Positions 34,787-43,850 of a DNA stretch of 64,000 nucleotides are shown piece after piece. The DNA comes from Acidobacteriaceae bacterium KBS 83 (GTDB lineage Bacteria; Acidobacteriota; Terriglobia; Terriglobales; Acidobacteriaceae), in assembly GCA_000381585.1 (NCBI GenBank), contig KB906735.1, positions 480,836-544,835 of the forward strand. The letters are read 5' to 3'. The notes below the pieces were generated by a model. It was given only the letters and a program-made list of their open reading frames with translations. It was not told the DNA's origin and made no database searches. Every line of letters begins with the position of its first letter. The first letter of the stretch is position 1. The position numbers and the translations under genes are program-made.

Positions 34787-35764
34787 ATGGAGACCGGCGT
34801 CACGGGAGTCCTTCCTGCCAGCAATGAGACCGCGGCCTTTCGCCGGTTTACTCGCTTCTACACGCGCTTCATCGGCACATTGCAGGAGGGTCTGCTCGAC
34901 ACCCCCTATTCCCTCAGCGAGGCGCGCGTGCTTTACGAACTGGCGACGCGCCGGCGACCATTCGCAAGAGAGATTACGCAGGAGCTTGGCATGGATGCGG
35001 GATATCTGAGCCGCATTCTGAGCAAACTCGAAGGGGCCGGCCTGGTGAAGCGTGCGGCGTCTCTCGACGATGGCCGCCAAACACATCTCACGTTGACAAA
35101 ACAGGGCCGCGTCGCCTTTCGTAATCTCAATGCCCGCTCCGACCGGCAGGCACGGAGCATTTTGAGTGGCCTCGCGCCTGTGTCGCGGATGAATCTGATC
35201 CGGTCGATGCGCTCGATCGAAGAAGTGCTCAACGCAAGAACCCCAGTGAGCGGACAATCGCCCGCCGCATCTTTCACGCTTCGTCAACATCGTCCCGGCG
35301 ATATGGGCTGGGTGGTGCATCGCGAGGGAACCCTGTACGCGCAGGAATATGGATGGGACGAGAGATTCGAGGCACTGGCGGCGCGGGTGGTGGCCGATTT
35401 CATCGATCACTTCGACCCCGCACGCGAACGCTGCTGGATCGCGGAGCGAGATAGCGAAAGCCTGGGGCATATCTTCCTGGTGAAGCATCCCGAGCGCGAG
35501 GGTGTGGCGAAGCTGCGGCTTCTGCTGGTCGAGCCATCGGCACGGGGCATGGGCGTTGGACATGCGCTGGTGGCCGAATGCGTTCGTTTTGCCCGTGAGG
35601 CCGGCTACCGGAAGATCACCCTCTGGACGCAGAGCATCCTGACTGCGGCACACCGCATTTACCAGCAGGCCGGCTTCCGGCTGGTTCACGAAGAGCCCCA
35701 CCACAGCTTCGGTAAAGACCTTGTGGCACAAACCTGGGAGTTGGATCTAACGCAGAATGGCTGA
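34787..35764 (+). CDS. MarR-type regulator fused to GNAT acetyltransferase
   Basis: 325 residues. The N-terminal half is a MarR winged helix (FYTRFIGTLQEGLLDTPYSL, EARVLYELATRR, MDAGYLSRILSKLEGAGLVK, DDGRQTHLTLTKQGR). From about residue 165 a GNAT domain follows, with the acetyl-CoA loop LLVEPSARGMGVGHALVAEC and KITLWTQSILTAAHRIYQQA. This fusion is a known family; the acceptor substrate is unknown. ATG 34787 is preferred over 34748 because the promoter-like palindrome at 34752-34764 would otherwise lie in the coding region and because family members begin near this point. Confidence 0.85.
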   Translation: METGVTGVLPASNETAAFRRFTRFYTRFIGTLQEGLLDTPYSLSEARVLYELATRRRPFAREITQELGMDAGYLSRILSKLEGAGLVKRAASLDDGRQTHLTLTKQGRVAFRNLNARSDRQARSILSGLAPVSRMNLIRSMRSIEEVLNARTPVSGQSPAASFTLRQHRPGDMGWVVHREGTLYAQEYGWDERFEALAARVVADFIDHFDPARERCWIAERDSESLGHIFLVKHPEREGVAKLRLLLVEPSARGMGVGHALVAECVRFAREAGYRKITLWTQSILTAAHRIYQQAGFRLVHEEPHHSFGKDLVAQTWELDLTQNG

Positions 35765-35917
35765 CCGCGTCATCAAGTGGCGACCTCGATTCCCATCACT
35801 CGCTTTCCCTCGATTCCCCCTTCCGTGCTTTGCGACAATGGGAGGTGCTCTGGCGTGTCGGCTCCGGGTCCATTCGCAAAATGGGCGGGCGCCGTTTCGT
35901 GTCCTTCGTTGATATCC

Positions 35918-38464
35918 ATGAAGCCACTCAAGGTCGCACTTACGCCCACCGGCAATCGCAGGCTCAACGAACTGGTTGGCGTCTCGCTGATTGCCATGGC
36001 CGGCCTCCTGCTCCTCTCGCTCGTTTCCTATCGGCCCACCGATCCGTCGTTCAACACCGTAGGCAGCGCAGTCGCCCATAACTGGGCGGGGATCTTCGGG
36101 GCCACGTTGAGCGATCTGCTCTTCCAGTTTGAAGGCTTTGCCGCTTTCTGCCTGCCGCTGATGCTTGGCCTGCTCGGCATCAGTTGGATCCGCTCGCGCG
36201 CAGTGGGCGCGCCAATGTCGAAGGTCGCGGGCTTCGCACTGTTTCTGTTCATTACTCCGGCGGTCTTCGGGCTGTTGCCCGGAAACATGCACTGGCTCGG
36301 CTCCATTCCGGTAGAGGGCGTGCTTGGTCGTCTGCTAGTGGACGGCATGACTGCGCTGCTCAACTATCCCGGCACTTGCGTGCTCGTCGCGACGTTGCTG
36401 CTGATCGCGGTGCTGTTGTCCACGGCATTCTCCTTCAGCAATCTGCGCCAGTGGCTCGCGGTACGCTTCGCGTTCATCTACGCCTGGCGCGACCGGTGGA
36501 AGAACTGGCAGCTTCGCCGCGCAAAGAAGAGCGCCGCTCGTTCGGCGGACAAGGCGATTCGCGCTCAACAGAAAGTTGCTGCTCCACGCAGGACGGCCGC
36601 ACAAGCTACCCGGCGCGATGTCGCGCCTTCCCAGCCGCACACCAGTTGGCTCAGCCGCGTGCTGCATCGCCCGCAGCGAGAGGAAGACGACGACATCCCT
36701 GCGTCGCGCCGTTCCGCCTTCGCGGAGACGGCCGCGCCAGCCTCTCCTGAGGACGCCGCATATCTCGAAGAGCCGGCGCCCGCACCGTCGTTGTGGACGC
36801 AGATCCCGCGTGCCACCGTGCCCGATCCCGCGCCCGTGGCCGAACCGGCCCCGCGCACGACTGCTATCGACCGCCATCGCTGGGATGAAGCCGTGCCGAA
36901 AGACGTGGAGCAGGACGACGAGAACGGCAGTATCTCCATTGGCGAGCGCGCCGATGCCGATGCGCATCCGGTAACGCTGACACCGCGCGCCGTCTCAGGC
37001 TATCGGTTGCCGCCCAGTACGCTGCTGCACCGCTCTGAGGATCAGCAGATCGTTCGCGAGGATGAGCTGCGCGAAGAGGCAAAGGTGCTGGTTGAGAAGT
37101 GCGCCGAGTTCGATGTAACCGGGCAGGTGACGCAGATCAATCCAGGGCCAGTCGTCACTACTTTTGAGTTCCGCCCGGAGGCGGGAGTCAAATATTCTCG
37201 CGTCACCGGACTGGCCGATGACCTGTGCCTGGCGATGGCTGCGGAGAGCATCCTGATCGAGCGCATGGCCGGCAAGAGCACCGTAGGCATCCAGGTGCCC
37301 AACTCCACCCGCGAGACCATCTGGCTGCGCGATGTGGTTGAAGACGGAACCTTCGCGCAGACCAAATACAAGCTCCCGCTGGCCATGGGCAAGGACATCA
37401 ACGGCCGCATCGTAACGGCCGATCTTGCGACCATGCCGCACGTGCTGATCGCCGGCTCGACAGGCAGCGGTAAATCGGTCGCGATCAATGCCATGATCAT
37501 GTCCGTGCTCTTCAAAACGACGCCGGAACAGGTACGAATGATTCTGGTGGACCCGAAGCGGGTCGAACTCGGCATGTATGAGGGCATCCCGCACCTCTTC
37601 ACGCCGATCATTACGGAACCCAAGCTCGCCGCCAATGCGTTGCGCAATGCAGTGCGTGAGATGGAGCGGCGGCTCAAGCTGCTGGCATCGCGCTCCGTGC
37701 GCAATATTGACCAGTACAACAAGCTCTTCGATTCCGGAACGCCGAGCATGTTCGAGGATGCGGAGGAGCAGACGCCGCTGCCCTACATCATCATCATCAT
37801 CGATGAGCTTGCCGACCTTATGATGCTGGACCGGGCAAACGTCGAAGAGGCGATTACGCGCCTAGCGCAGATGGCACGGGCCGTCGGCATTCACCTGGTG
37901 CTGGCTACACAACGGCCTTCGGTCGACGTGATCACTGGCCTGATCAAGGCCAATGTGCCTACGCGCATCTCTTTCCGACTGGCCACCAAAGTGGACTCGA
38001 GGACCATCCTGGACAACAATGGCGCCGAAGCCTTGCTGGGCCGCGGCGACATGCTCTTCCTGCCGCCGGGTACCTCGCGCCTGCAGCGCGTGCACGCCCC
38101 CTTCGTGACGGAAGCGGAGATTTCCGCGGTAGTCGACTTCTGGAAGGCGCAGGGCGGCGCGGAGTACGTGGAAGGCTTCCTCGAATCGCCGCGAGATGAA
38201 AAAGGCCGCGAGCTGAACAGCGAAGATGGCGAGGAGGATGACAACGATCCGTTGTTCAACGATGCTGTACGGCTCGTCTTCGAGTTCGGCAAGGCCTCGA
38301 CATCTCTCATCCAGCGGCGGCTGCGCGTCGGCTATGGCCGCGCGGCGCACCTCATCGACATGATGGAGCGCGACGGACTTGTCGGGCCGGCAGACGGCTC
38401 GAAACCTCGCGAGATCCTGAAGAGCCCGGATTGGCTCAGCGAGATTGAATCTTCGATGCGGTAA
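35918..38464 (+). CDS. ftsK: DNA translocase FtsK/SpoIIIE
   Basis: 848 residues. Four N-terminal membrane helices (about residues 15-170) anchor it at the septum. A charged, Pro/Ala-rich linker runs to about 340. The motor has Walker A AGSTGSGKSVAIN near 511 and a Walker B strand IIIIIDELADL near 625. The C-terminal winged-helix gamma domain (STSLIQRRLRVGYGRAAHLI, about 785-840) reads KOPS-like DNA signals in studied FtsK proteins. It segregates chromosome ends during division. The frame is open to 35777, but ATG 35918 (MKPLKVALTPTGNRR) gives a normal N terminus. Confidence 0.95.
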   Translation: MKPLKVALTPTGNRRLNELVGVSLIAMAGLLLLSLVSYRPTDPSFNTVGSAVAHNWAGIFGATLSDLLFQFEGFAAFCLPLMLGLLGISWIRSRAVGAPMSKVAGFALFLFITPAVFGLLPGNMHWLGSIPVEGVLGRLLVDGMTALLNYPGTCVLVATLLLIAVLLSTAFSFSNLRQWLAVRFAFIYAWRDRWKNWQLRRAKKSAARSADKAIRAQQKVAAPRRTAAQATRRDVAPSQPHTSWLSRVLHRPQREEDDDIPASRRSAFAETAAPASPEDAAYLEEPAPAPSLWTQIPRATVPDPAPVAEPAPRTTAIDRHRWDEAVPKDVEQDDENGSISIGERADADAHPVTLTPRAVSGYRLPPSTLLHRSEDQQIVREDELREEAKVLVEKCAEFDVTGQVTQINPGPVVTTFEFRPEAGVKYSRVTGLADDLCLAMAAESILIERMAGKSTVGIQVPNSTRETIWLRDVVEDGTFAQTKYKLPLAMGKDINGRIVTADLATMPHVLIAGSTGSGKSVAINAMIMSVLFKTTPEQVRMILVDPKRVELGMYEGIPHLFTPIITEPKLAANALRNAVREMERRLKLLASRSVRNIDQYNKLFDSGTPSMFEDAEEQTPLPYIIIIIDELADLMMLDRANVEEAITRLAQMARAVGIHLVLATQRPSVDVITGLIKANVPTRISFRLATKVDSRTILDNNGAEALLGRGDMLFLPPGTSRLQRVHAPFVTEAEISAVVDFWKAQGGAEYVEGFLESPRDEKGRELNSEDGEEDDNDPLFNDAVRLVFEFGKASTSLIQRRLRVGYGRAAHLIDMMERDGLVGPADGSKPREILKSPDWLSEIESSMR

Positions 38465-38485
38465 AGAATCTTCTGGGTGCGGACG

Positions 38486-39718
38486 CTACGAGCTAGTTCG
38501 CGCACTTCGCAGCGCAACGACGCCCAGCGTGCCTACGACCAGAATCAACGCCACCCATAGCATTACCGGATGGCGCTCTGTAAACGGGCGCGCTTCGGCG
38601 ATCTCTGGCGTAAGTGCGCGTTCGGGGCCGAGCGTGCTGACAGATGCATTCGCGCCGGCAGCTTCGATCGGCGTCAGATCGTATTGTGGCGGCCCGAGCG
38701 ATGGATCGCCATAGCGCAGCGTGTAGGGAGTGTCTGGCTTTGGCAGAAAGCAGAGCCGCCGCTCACGCATCTGCAACGTGACGACATGCAGTGCGACCGG
38801 CGCATCATCGCCGTTCTGCATCGTCAGCCGCAGCACGGACGGATATGAGGCCGCACCCAGGCCGAGATCGATCGTGTTCGGTCCGCGCTCTGCTTTTGGC
38901 GAACGAGCCAGCGTGACGCCTTGAGTTTGCGTCGGCATCGCTTTCGTCGCGGTATCGGATGCAGACGATTTGTATCGCTCCAAATCTGCGGTCCGGGAGA
39001 AGACTGCGTTCGGATCATCGCTCATGAAGCTCAACTGGTCCAACGGCACATTTGCTGGGACGGAGAACTCGTAGATCGTCTGGTGCGGCTTCTGCTGTGG
39101 CGCTGCCGCAACCGCGGCCTGCAGATATCGCGGCGCCTCGGTCGTCTCGGTCAGCACATCCACGCCGGCGATGTCCCGCGGCGTCACAGGATCGAGCGCC
39201 AGTGTCTGTATTTCGAAATGCAGGTAGCGAAAATTACTCTCCGGCAGCAAGATCAGCTTCAGCTGCGGCTCGTCCTCGGGCGTGTCGGAACTATAGGCAA
39301 TCTCCGGAAACGCTACTCCGGCCTCACCTGGATGATCGATACCGGTGACGTGCACAAGAACCGAAAAATGCGAGCGCGCCATCTTGAGCAGCACGCGGCT
39401 ATAGCGCGGCTCCGTCATCTCCACATCGAAGCTGATGACTCCGTTCCGCTGGCCCAGGTTCAGGATCTGTTGTGGCCGCCCCACGTGTTCAACAGCGTCG
39501 CTCGATATGCGCAATTGGTAGGCGATCTCGCGATCACCGGCCTGGACGCGCAGATCCTGAAGCATCGGCGCTGCATGGGGCAACAGATCAAGCGGCAGTA
39601 CAACGCATGTCTCCGGTGCAGTCGCCGCACTCAGTTGCACCGGCCGCTCGTAGCGAAATGCGGGATGGACTGCGGCGGCAGCAAGCGCCGCGACGGCAAC
39701 GCCCGTATGCCGTATCAC
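38486..39718 (-). CDS. DUF3999-family exported/membrane protein
   Basis: 410 residues from GTG 39718, whose first bases overlap the TGA of the upstream DUF2339 gene (39715-39717). A signal peptide (VAVAALAAAAVHPAF) leads into a beta-rich periplasmic region (RYERPVQLSAATAPETCVVL; DREIAYQLRI; FDVEMTEPRYSRVLLKM). A C-terminal helix (VMLWVALILVVGTLGVVALR) anchors it. This matches DUF3999, which is typically found next to DUF2339. Function unknown; the strict pairing suggests one complex, with DUF3999 facing the periplasm. Convergent with ftsK, only 21 bases apart. Confidence 0.82.
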   Translation of the reverse strand: MIRHTGVAVAALAAAAVHPAFRYERPVQLSAATAPETCVVLPLDLLPHAAPMLQDLRVQAGDREIAYQLRISSDAVEHVGRPQQILNLGQRNGVISFDVEMTEPRYSRVLLKMARSHFSVLVHVTGIDHPGEAGVAFPEIAYSSDTPEDEPQLKLILLPESNFRYLHFEIQTLALDPVTPRDIAGVDVLTETTEAPRYLQAAVAAAPQQKPHQTIYEFSVPANVPLDQLSFMSDDPNAVFSRTADLERYKSSASDTATKAMPTQTQGVTLARSPKAERGPNTIDLGLGAASYPSVLRLTMQNGDDAPVALHVVTLQMRERRLCFLPKPDTPYTLRYGDPSLGPPQYDLTPIEAAGANASVSTLGPERALTPEIAEARPFTERHPVMLWVALILVVGTLGVVALRSARTSS

Positions 39719-42057
39719 TTCGTCTCCGTAGCGCCGACGGCCCGCAGATGAAGCCAGTCTCGCTGGTAGGCAAAGCTTACCGCCAGCAACAGAACGCCCA
39801 GCGCGAGAAAGCTGACGATCCGATAGCCCTGGCTGAGCGTGCTGGTATCGAGCAGGAAGACCTTGCAGATCGTAATCGCAAGCAGTACCAGTGCCTGCCA
39901 GCGCAGCAGCGCGGAGCGGCGCCTGAATCCGAATACCAGCAATGCCGCTCCCGCGAGCAGAAACCACGCCGAGTAGCTGAAGCGCTCCGCCATCTGCCGG
40001 CCCGCCACCTGCGACACATACATCACGGAACCCGGCGCAGCCAGCAGCGGACGCGTGGACCAGAAGGTCGAAATTTCAAAACAGATCGCGGTCAATGAGA
40101 GAACGGTGGCCAAAACGCTCGCGCCGATGTGAATCTGCGAGCTACAGGCAGGACCTTGCTCCGACGAACGCCGCGCTGCCCACATGGTCGCAGCAATCGC
40201 AACCGCGAAGGCGGCGAAGCGCAGGTTCCAGATGACATACTGCTGCGGATAGACCATCCCGATGCACAGCAAGATCAGCGCGGCCGACGCCCAGCAAATG
40301 CTCTCGACCAGTTGGAGGGTGAACGCGCGCACCATCGACTTGCCCCGCAGTGCCGCCCACACCAGGGCTCCGCTTGCGGCCATGAGCCAGATGGCGCTGC
40401 TTAACAATGAACCGGGTGTCCGAAGGTCTGCGAGGCCGGTCGCCGGCGGCGGACCTGACCACCAATATGTGTGAATCTCCTCGAGCACAGCGATGATGAC
40501 CAGCGCATTCGCAACCACCGCACCTATCTGCGCGAGCAACTTCCAACTTGGACCAGAGTTTATGGCCGGCTCACGATTCGCCGCCGCTCGTACCAGCACG
40601 GTTGCCACCGCCATCGCCGCCACCGATACAGCAAAGCTGAGGAAACGGGTATTCCACAGCACACGCGTCTGGGCGATGGTAGCATCCATCGACAGCGAGA
40701 TGAGCCCCAACGCCAGCGCTCCGAAAGCGAGAAACTGCATCAAGCGGCTGCCGACCCGGGTTGCCACCCAGATCAGCACTGCGCCCTCGGCCATCCAGCC
40801 CACAGTTACCCAATGTCCATGCACGGCCAGCGGCACTGCCAGGGTGAGAAAGACAATCGCGATCGAAAGCTGGACGTCGGAAAGAGAGGCCAGACGAGAC
40901 CCGGCGATCGGCGTGCGCTCCATCCATTTGCGCACGCCGAGATAAAAGGTGCCGAAGCCAACAGAGCACCATGCGAGCGCGGTGTTGCGTCCACTCCCGT
41001 TGTGCGACAGCATGGCGTAGAAGCCGAGGAAGCCGAAGGCTGCGTTGGCCATGCTCACCAGCGCGCGGGCCGTATCGTCCTGCTCCGGATGGACGCGCCT
41101 GTGCCGCGCCAGAATGGTCGCCGCGGCGAAGAGCAGAATGAAGAACGAGAGAAAAACCGTCGTTGTGACGAACGCGGCCGGCGCATAGAACTGCCAGTAC
41201 CAGCCCCAGTAGAACGCTACGGTGCCCAGGAAAGAGAGAGCCAGCAGCCGATTCCAGCCCTTCAGCACCAGCAGCGCCATGGTGGCGGCATTCATCATCA
41301 GGAGATAGCTGAAGAGGAAGACTTCTTCGTTGCGGCCGGTGGAGAGCAGCAGTGGTGTCGAAAAGGCCCCGACGATGGCGTAAACGGCCAGCAGCTCCGC
41401 GCTCTGCCGCCAGGCGATGAATGCGTTGAACGCGGTCACCACGACCATTCCGGCAAAGGCCACGGCGGACGGGATCAGGTGATACACCGAAAACGCCGCC
41501 CACAGGGAGAGGTACAAGACGCCGCTGCCGACCGCCTTGAGGGAATAGGAGAAGGCCAGATAGCCTTTGCTGCGGAAACGCTCGGACCACGCGATCAAAG
41601 CCGCCCCGCTCACGAGGCCGATCAGCACCCGGCCCGCGGGCCCGACCCAGTGATTGTCAAAGGCAAACTTGAGGAATAATGCGACGCCAATGAGCACCGC
41701 GATGATGCCAACTCGATTCAGCCACTGCGAGCCCACACGATTCTCGAGCGACCTCTCTTCACGCACGCGCACCGGAGTGACTTGCGCCGCCGCACCGGTT
41801 TCCGAAACAGGCGTGAATGAGTCGGCTGACTCGGGACCGCGAGTGACGGTGACTGGAGCCGGGGGCTGGATCGCTTGCGACGGCGCAGCCACGGCGGCTT
41901 CCGGGATTGCCGGCGCGGATACCGCCGGCATCGACTGCCCGCGCAGAGCGGCTACTTCCTTCTCCAGTTGGAAGACGCGGGCCGTCACCGCGGCCAGCGC
42001 TGCCTCGAGCCGTTCGGCGCGCTCCTCCGCAGGAGTTCTTTCTGGGCCTTCGCTCAT
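39715..42057 (-). CDS. DUF2339-family polytopic membrane protein
   Basis: 780 residues. An N-terminal coiled coil (ERAERLEAALAAVTARVFQL) and a Pro-rich linker precede about 20 or more hydrophobic helices that fill the rest. Early family motif: SQWLNRVGIIAVLIGVALFL followed by WVGPAGRVLIGLVSGAALI. This is the DUF2339 (YccA-like) architecture. No biochemical role is known to me. It is the first gene of a two-gene minus-strand unit with the DUF3999 gene, linked by a 4-base stop/start overlap. Confidence 0.88.
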   Translation of the reverse strand: MSEGPERTPAEERAERLEAALAAVTARVFQLEKEVAALRGQSMPAVSAPAIPEAAVAAPSQAIQPPAPVTVTRGPESADSFTPVSETGAAAQVTPVRVREERSLENRVGSQWLNRVGIIAVLIGVALFLKFAFDNHWVGPAGRVLIGLVSGAALIAWSERFRSKGYLAFSYSLKAVGSGVLYLSLWAAFSVYHLIPSAVAFAGMVVVTAFNAFIAWRQSAELLAVYAIVGAFSTPLLLSTGRNEEVFLFSYLLMMNAATMALLVLKGWNRLLALSFLGTVAFYWGWYWQFYAPAAFVTTTVFLSFFILLFAAATILARHRRVHPEQDDTARALVSMANAAFGFLGFYAMLSHNGSGRNTALAWCSVGFGTFYLGVRKWMERTPIAGSRLASLSDVQLSIAIVFLTLAVPLAVHGHWVTVGWMAEGAVLIWVATRVGSRLMQFLAFGALALGLISLSMDATIAQTRVLWNTRFLSFAVSVAAMAVATVLVRAAANREPAINSGPSWKLLAQIGAVVANALVIIAVLEEIHTYWWSGPPPATGLADLRTPGSLLSSAIWLMAASGALVWAALRGKSMVRAFTLQLVESICWASAALILLCIGMVYPQQYVIWNLRFAAFAVAIAATMWAARRSSEQGPACSSQIHIGASVLATVLSLTAICFEISTFWSTRPLLAAPGSVMYVSQVAGRQMAERFSYSAWFLLAGAALLVFGFRRRSALLRWQALVLLAITICKVFLLDTSTLSQGYRIVSFLALGVLLLAVSFAYQRDWLHLRAVGATETK

Positions 42058-42277
42058 TCCGCTCTCACTCTACGCAACCCTCGCCAGCGGGACAAACGGG
42101 CTGTTCGGCGGCTTCCACACGTAGCAGGTAGAATAAACAAAGGAACAGCCGGTTCCTTGTCCGGTACCACTGCTCAGCAAAAGGTGCAACTGCAGAGGCC
42201 TTCGCGTAGTATGCCCGTGTGGGAACGGTTCCCCGGCCGGCTCCATCAGTTCCGAAAATGTTCAGGTCCTAAGAACA

Positions 42278-43042
42278 CTGGCCATCGAGACACATACCGG
42301 CACGCCAGCGCTGCGCGTCCTGCTCGCTGATGACGACAGCATCGCGCTGGAGTTGGTGTCGCTGCTGCTGGCCCTCGAAGGAACCGAGATATTGCGCGCT
42401 CTGGGAGGCCAGGAGGCGCTTACAGCGCTTCAGTCATCATCGCCCCTGCCGGATGTGGTCCTGGTGGACCACCAGATGCCCGGTGTCAGCGGCGTGGACA
42501 TTGGCCGTTATGTGAAGTCGCTGCCCGAACCGCGGCCACGTGTCATCGCCATGAGCGCGTCTCCTCTCCCGGCAGAGGAACTGGCGATCTTTGACGATTT
42601 TGTTCCCAAGCCGGTCGACCAGGACCTGCTGCGAGCCGCCATTACTGGTTCCTCAACCACACCGATCGGCGCCAAGCTGCCGCCGTCTCTTGATTCCTCC
42701 ATTGTGACCAAGCTGCAGGCGATTATGGCGCCGCCCGCGATCCATGAGCTCTACGCCGTCTATGTCGCCGACACTCGGAAGCGCATCCATGAGCTTGAGC
42801 GCTACTCTGCCGAGGGAGACGAGGAATCTTTGCGCCGCTGTGCCCATGCCGTAAAAGGCTCCGCCGCCATGGTGGGAGTGCCCGGCATAGCTACCATTGC
42901 GGCGGGGCTCGAAGCGGGAGAGCTGCCGCGCCGGGATCACCGAAAGTTATTTCATGAAATGCGCAGCGCCTGTGATGATGTGGAGCAAAGTATGATCAAG
43001 AGCGCAAAGACCAATAGTGCAGCGCCCGGGGAGGCCAGATGA
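42278..43042 (+). CDS. Receiver-HPt phosphorelay protein
   Basis: About 254 residues if started at CTG 42278. The frame is open further upstream but holds no ATG or GTG before the receiver begins. The receiver (LRVLLADDDSIALELVSLLL) has acceptor D64 in VVLVDHQMPG, the switch serine in VIAMSAS and the lysine in PKPVD. The HPt domain has H190 in AHAVKGSAAM. It should pass phosphate between an unknown hybrid kinase and the response regulator whose ATG overlaps its TGA. AGG at 42264-42266 is a weak Shine-Dalgarno for the CTG. A TTG at 42353 would cut the acidic pocket and is rejected. Confidence 0.8.
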   Translation: MAIETHTGTPALRVLLADDDSIALELVSLLLALEGTEILRALGGQEALTALQSSSPLPDVVLVDHQMPGVSGVDIGRYVKSLPEPRPRVIAMSASPLPAEELAIFDDFVPKPVDQDLLRAAITGSSTTPIGAKLPPSLDSSIVTKLQAIMAPPAIHELYAVYVADTRKRIHELERYSAEGDEESLRRCAHAVKGSAAMVGVPGIATIAAGLEAGELPRRDHRKLFHEMRSACDDVEQSMIKSAKTNSAAPGEAR

Positions 43043-43737
43043 GCCCAAACGCACCTACCGCAACTGAGCATCGCAACTCGACCACCCGTATCCTGCTCGC
43101 TGACGATCATCCGGTGGTACGCATCGGCGTGCGCAACATGCTGCGCGCCGAAGGCCACTTTGATGTGGTGGGCGAGGCTTCCGACGGCGATGAGGCCATC
43201 ACGCAGACGCTTGAGCTGCTGCCCGATATCCTGTTGCTCGATCTCTCGATGCCACGCATGCCCGGCCTGGAGGCGATGCGCGCCATCATGAGCGGCTCGC
43301 CGCGGGTGAAGATCCTGCTGCTGACGGCCACCATCTCGACCCAGCAGATCATTGAAGCGCTGCAGATCGGCGCGCGCGGCATTGTCACCAAGGATGCGCT
43401 GATCGACCAGCTGACCAACGCCATCGACGCGGTCATGCAGGGCGATTACTGGATCAACGGCCAACGCGTTGTGAACCTGGTAGGCGCGCTGCACGAGTTG
43501 ATGCAGAAGGCCGCCGTGCCGGAGCGCAAGACCTACGGCCTGACGCCGCGCGAATTGGAAGTTGTCGGCTGCATCGTGGAAGGATGCTCCAATCGCGACA
43601 TCGCCAAGCAGTTCGCCATCAGCGAAGAGACTGTGAAGAGGCACCTTTCGAACATCTTCGACAAAACGGGTGTATCGACGCGCCTCGAGCTTGCTTTGTT
43701 CGCGATTGCTCACCAGTTGGTCATGCCACAGCCGTAG
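43039..43737 (+). CDS. NarL/FixJ-type response regulator
   Basis: 232 residues. Receiver: RILLADDHPVVRIGVRNML, acceptor D68 in ILLLDLSMPR, then LLLTATIS and VTKDA. The LuxR-type helix-turn-helix at about 165-225 reads LTPRELEVVGCIVEGCSNRD then ETVKRHLSNIFDKTG. The ATG overlaps the receiver-HPt stop (ATGA), so the two are made together and likely act in one relay. No histidine kinase adjoins them; target genes are unknown. A strong terminator follows. Confidence 0.93.
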   Translation: MSPNAPTATEHRNSTTRILLADDHPVVRIGVRNMLRAEGHFDVVGEASDGDEAITQTLELLPDILLLDLSMPRMPGLEAMRAIMSGSPRVKILLLTATISTQQIIEALQIGARGIVTKDALIDQLTNAIDAVMQGDYWINGQRVVNLVGALHELMQKAAVPERKTYGLTPRELEVVGCIVEGCSNRDIAKQFAISEETVKRHLSNIFDKTGVSTRLELALFAIAHQLVMPQP

Positions 43738-43771
43738 CGTTAGATGCGCGAACTTTGCTTGTGACATATGC

Positions 43772-43803
43772 GTGGCGGCCTTCAGGCCGCCACAGCCATT
43801 TTT
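43772..43803 (+). terminator. Intrinsic terminator after the response-regulator operon
   Basis: Arms GTGGCGGCCT (43772-43781) and AGGCCGCCAC (43784-43793) are exact reverse complements, very GC-rich, with a minimal loop. They are followed after five bases by TTTTT at 43799-43803. The next gene starts at 43851. Confidence 0.8.
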
Positions 43804-43850
43804 CCGGCATCTGCATCCATTCTCTGCATGCAACTGATGGAGCCCCATTG

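Noticed and set aside
37794-37812. Repeated ATC triplets as a microsatellite
   Set aside because: They encode the Ile-rich Walker B strand of FtsK and need no other explanation.
40471-41679. Long plus-strand reading frame opposite the DUF2339 gene
   Set aside because: Hydrophilic low-complexity translation that mirrors the hydrophobic helices on the other strand.
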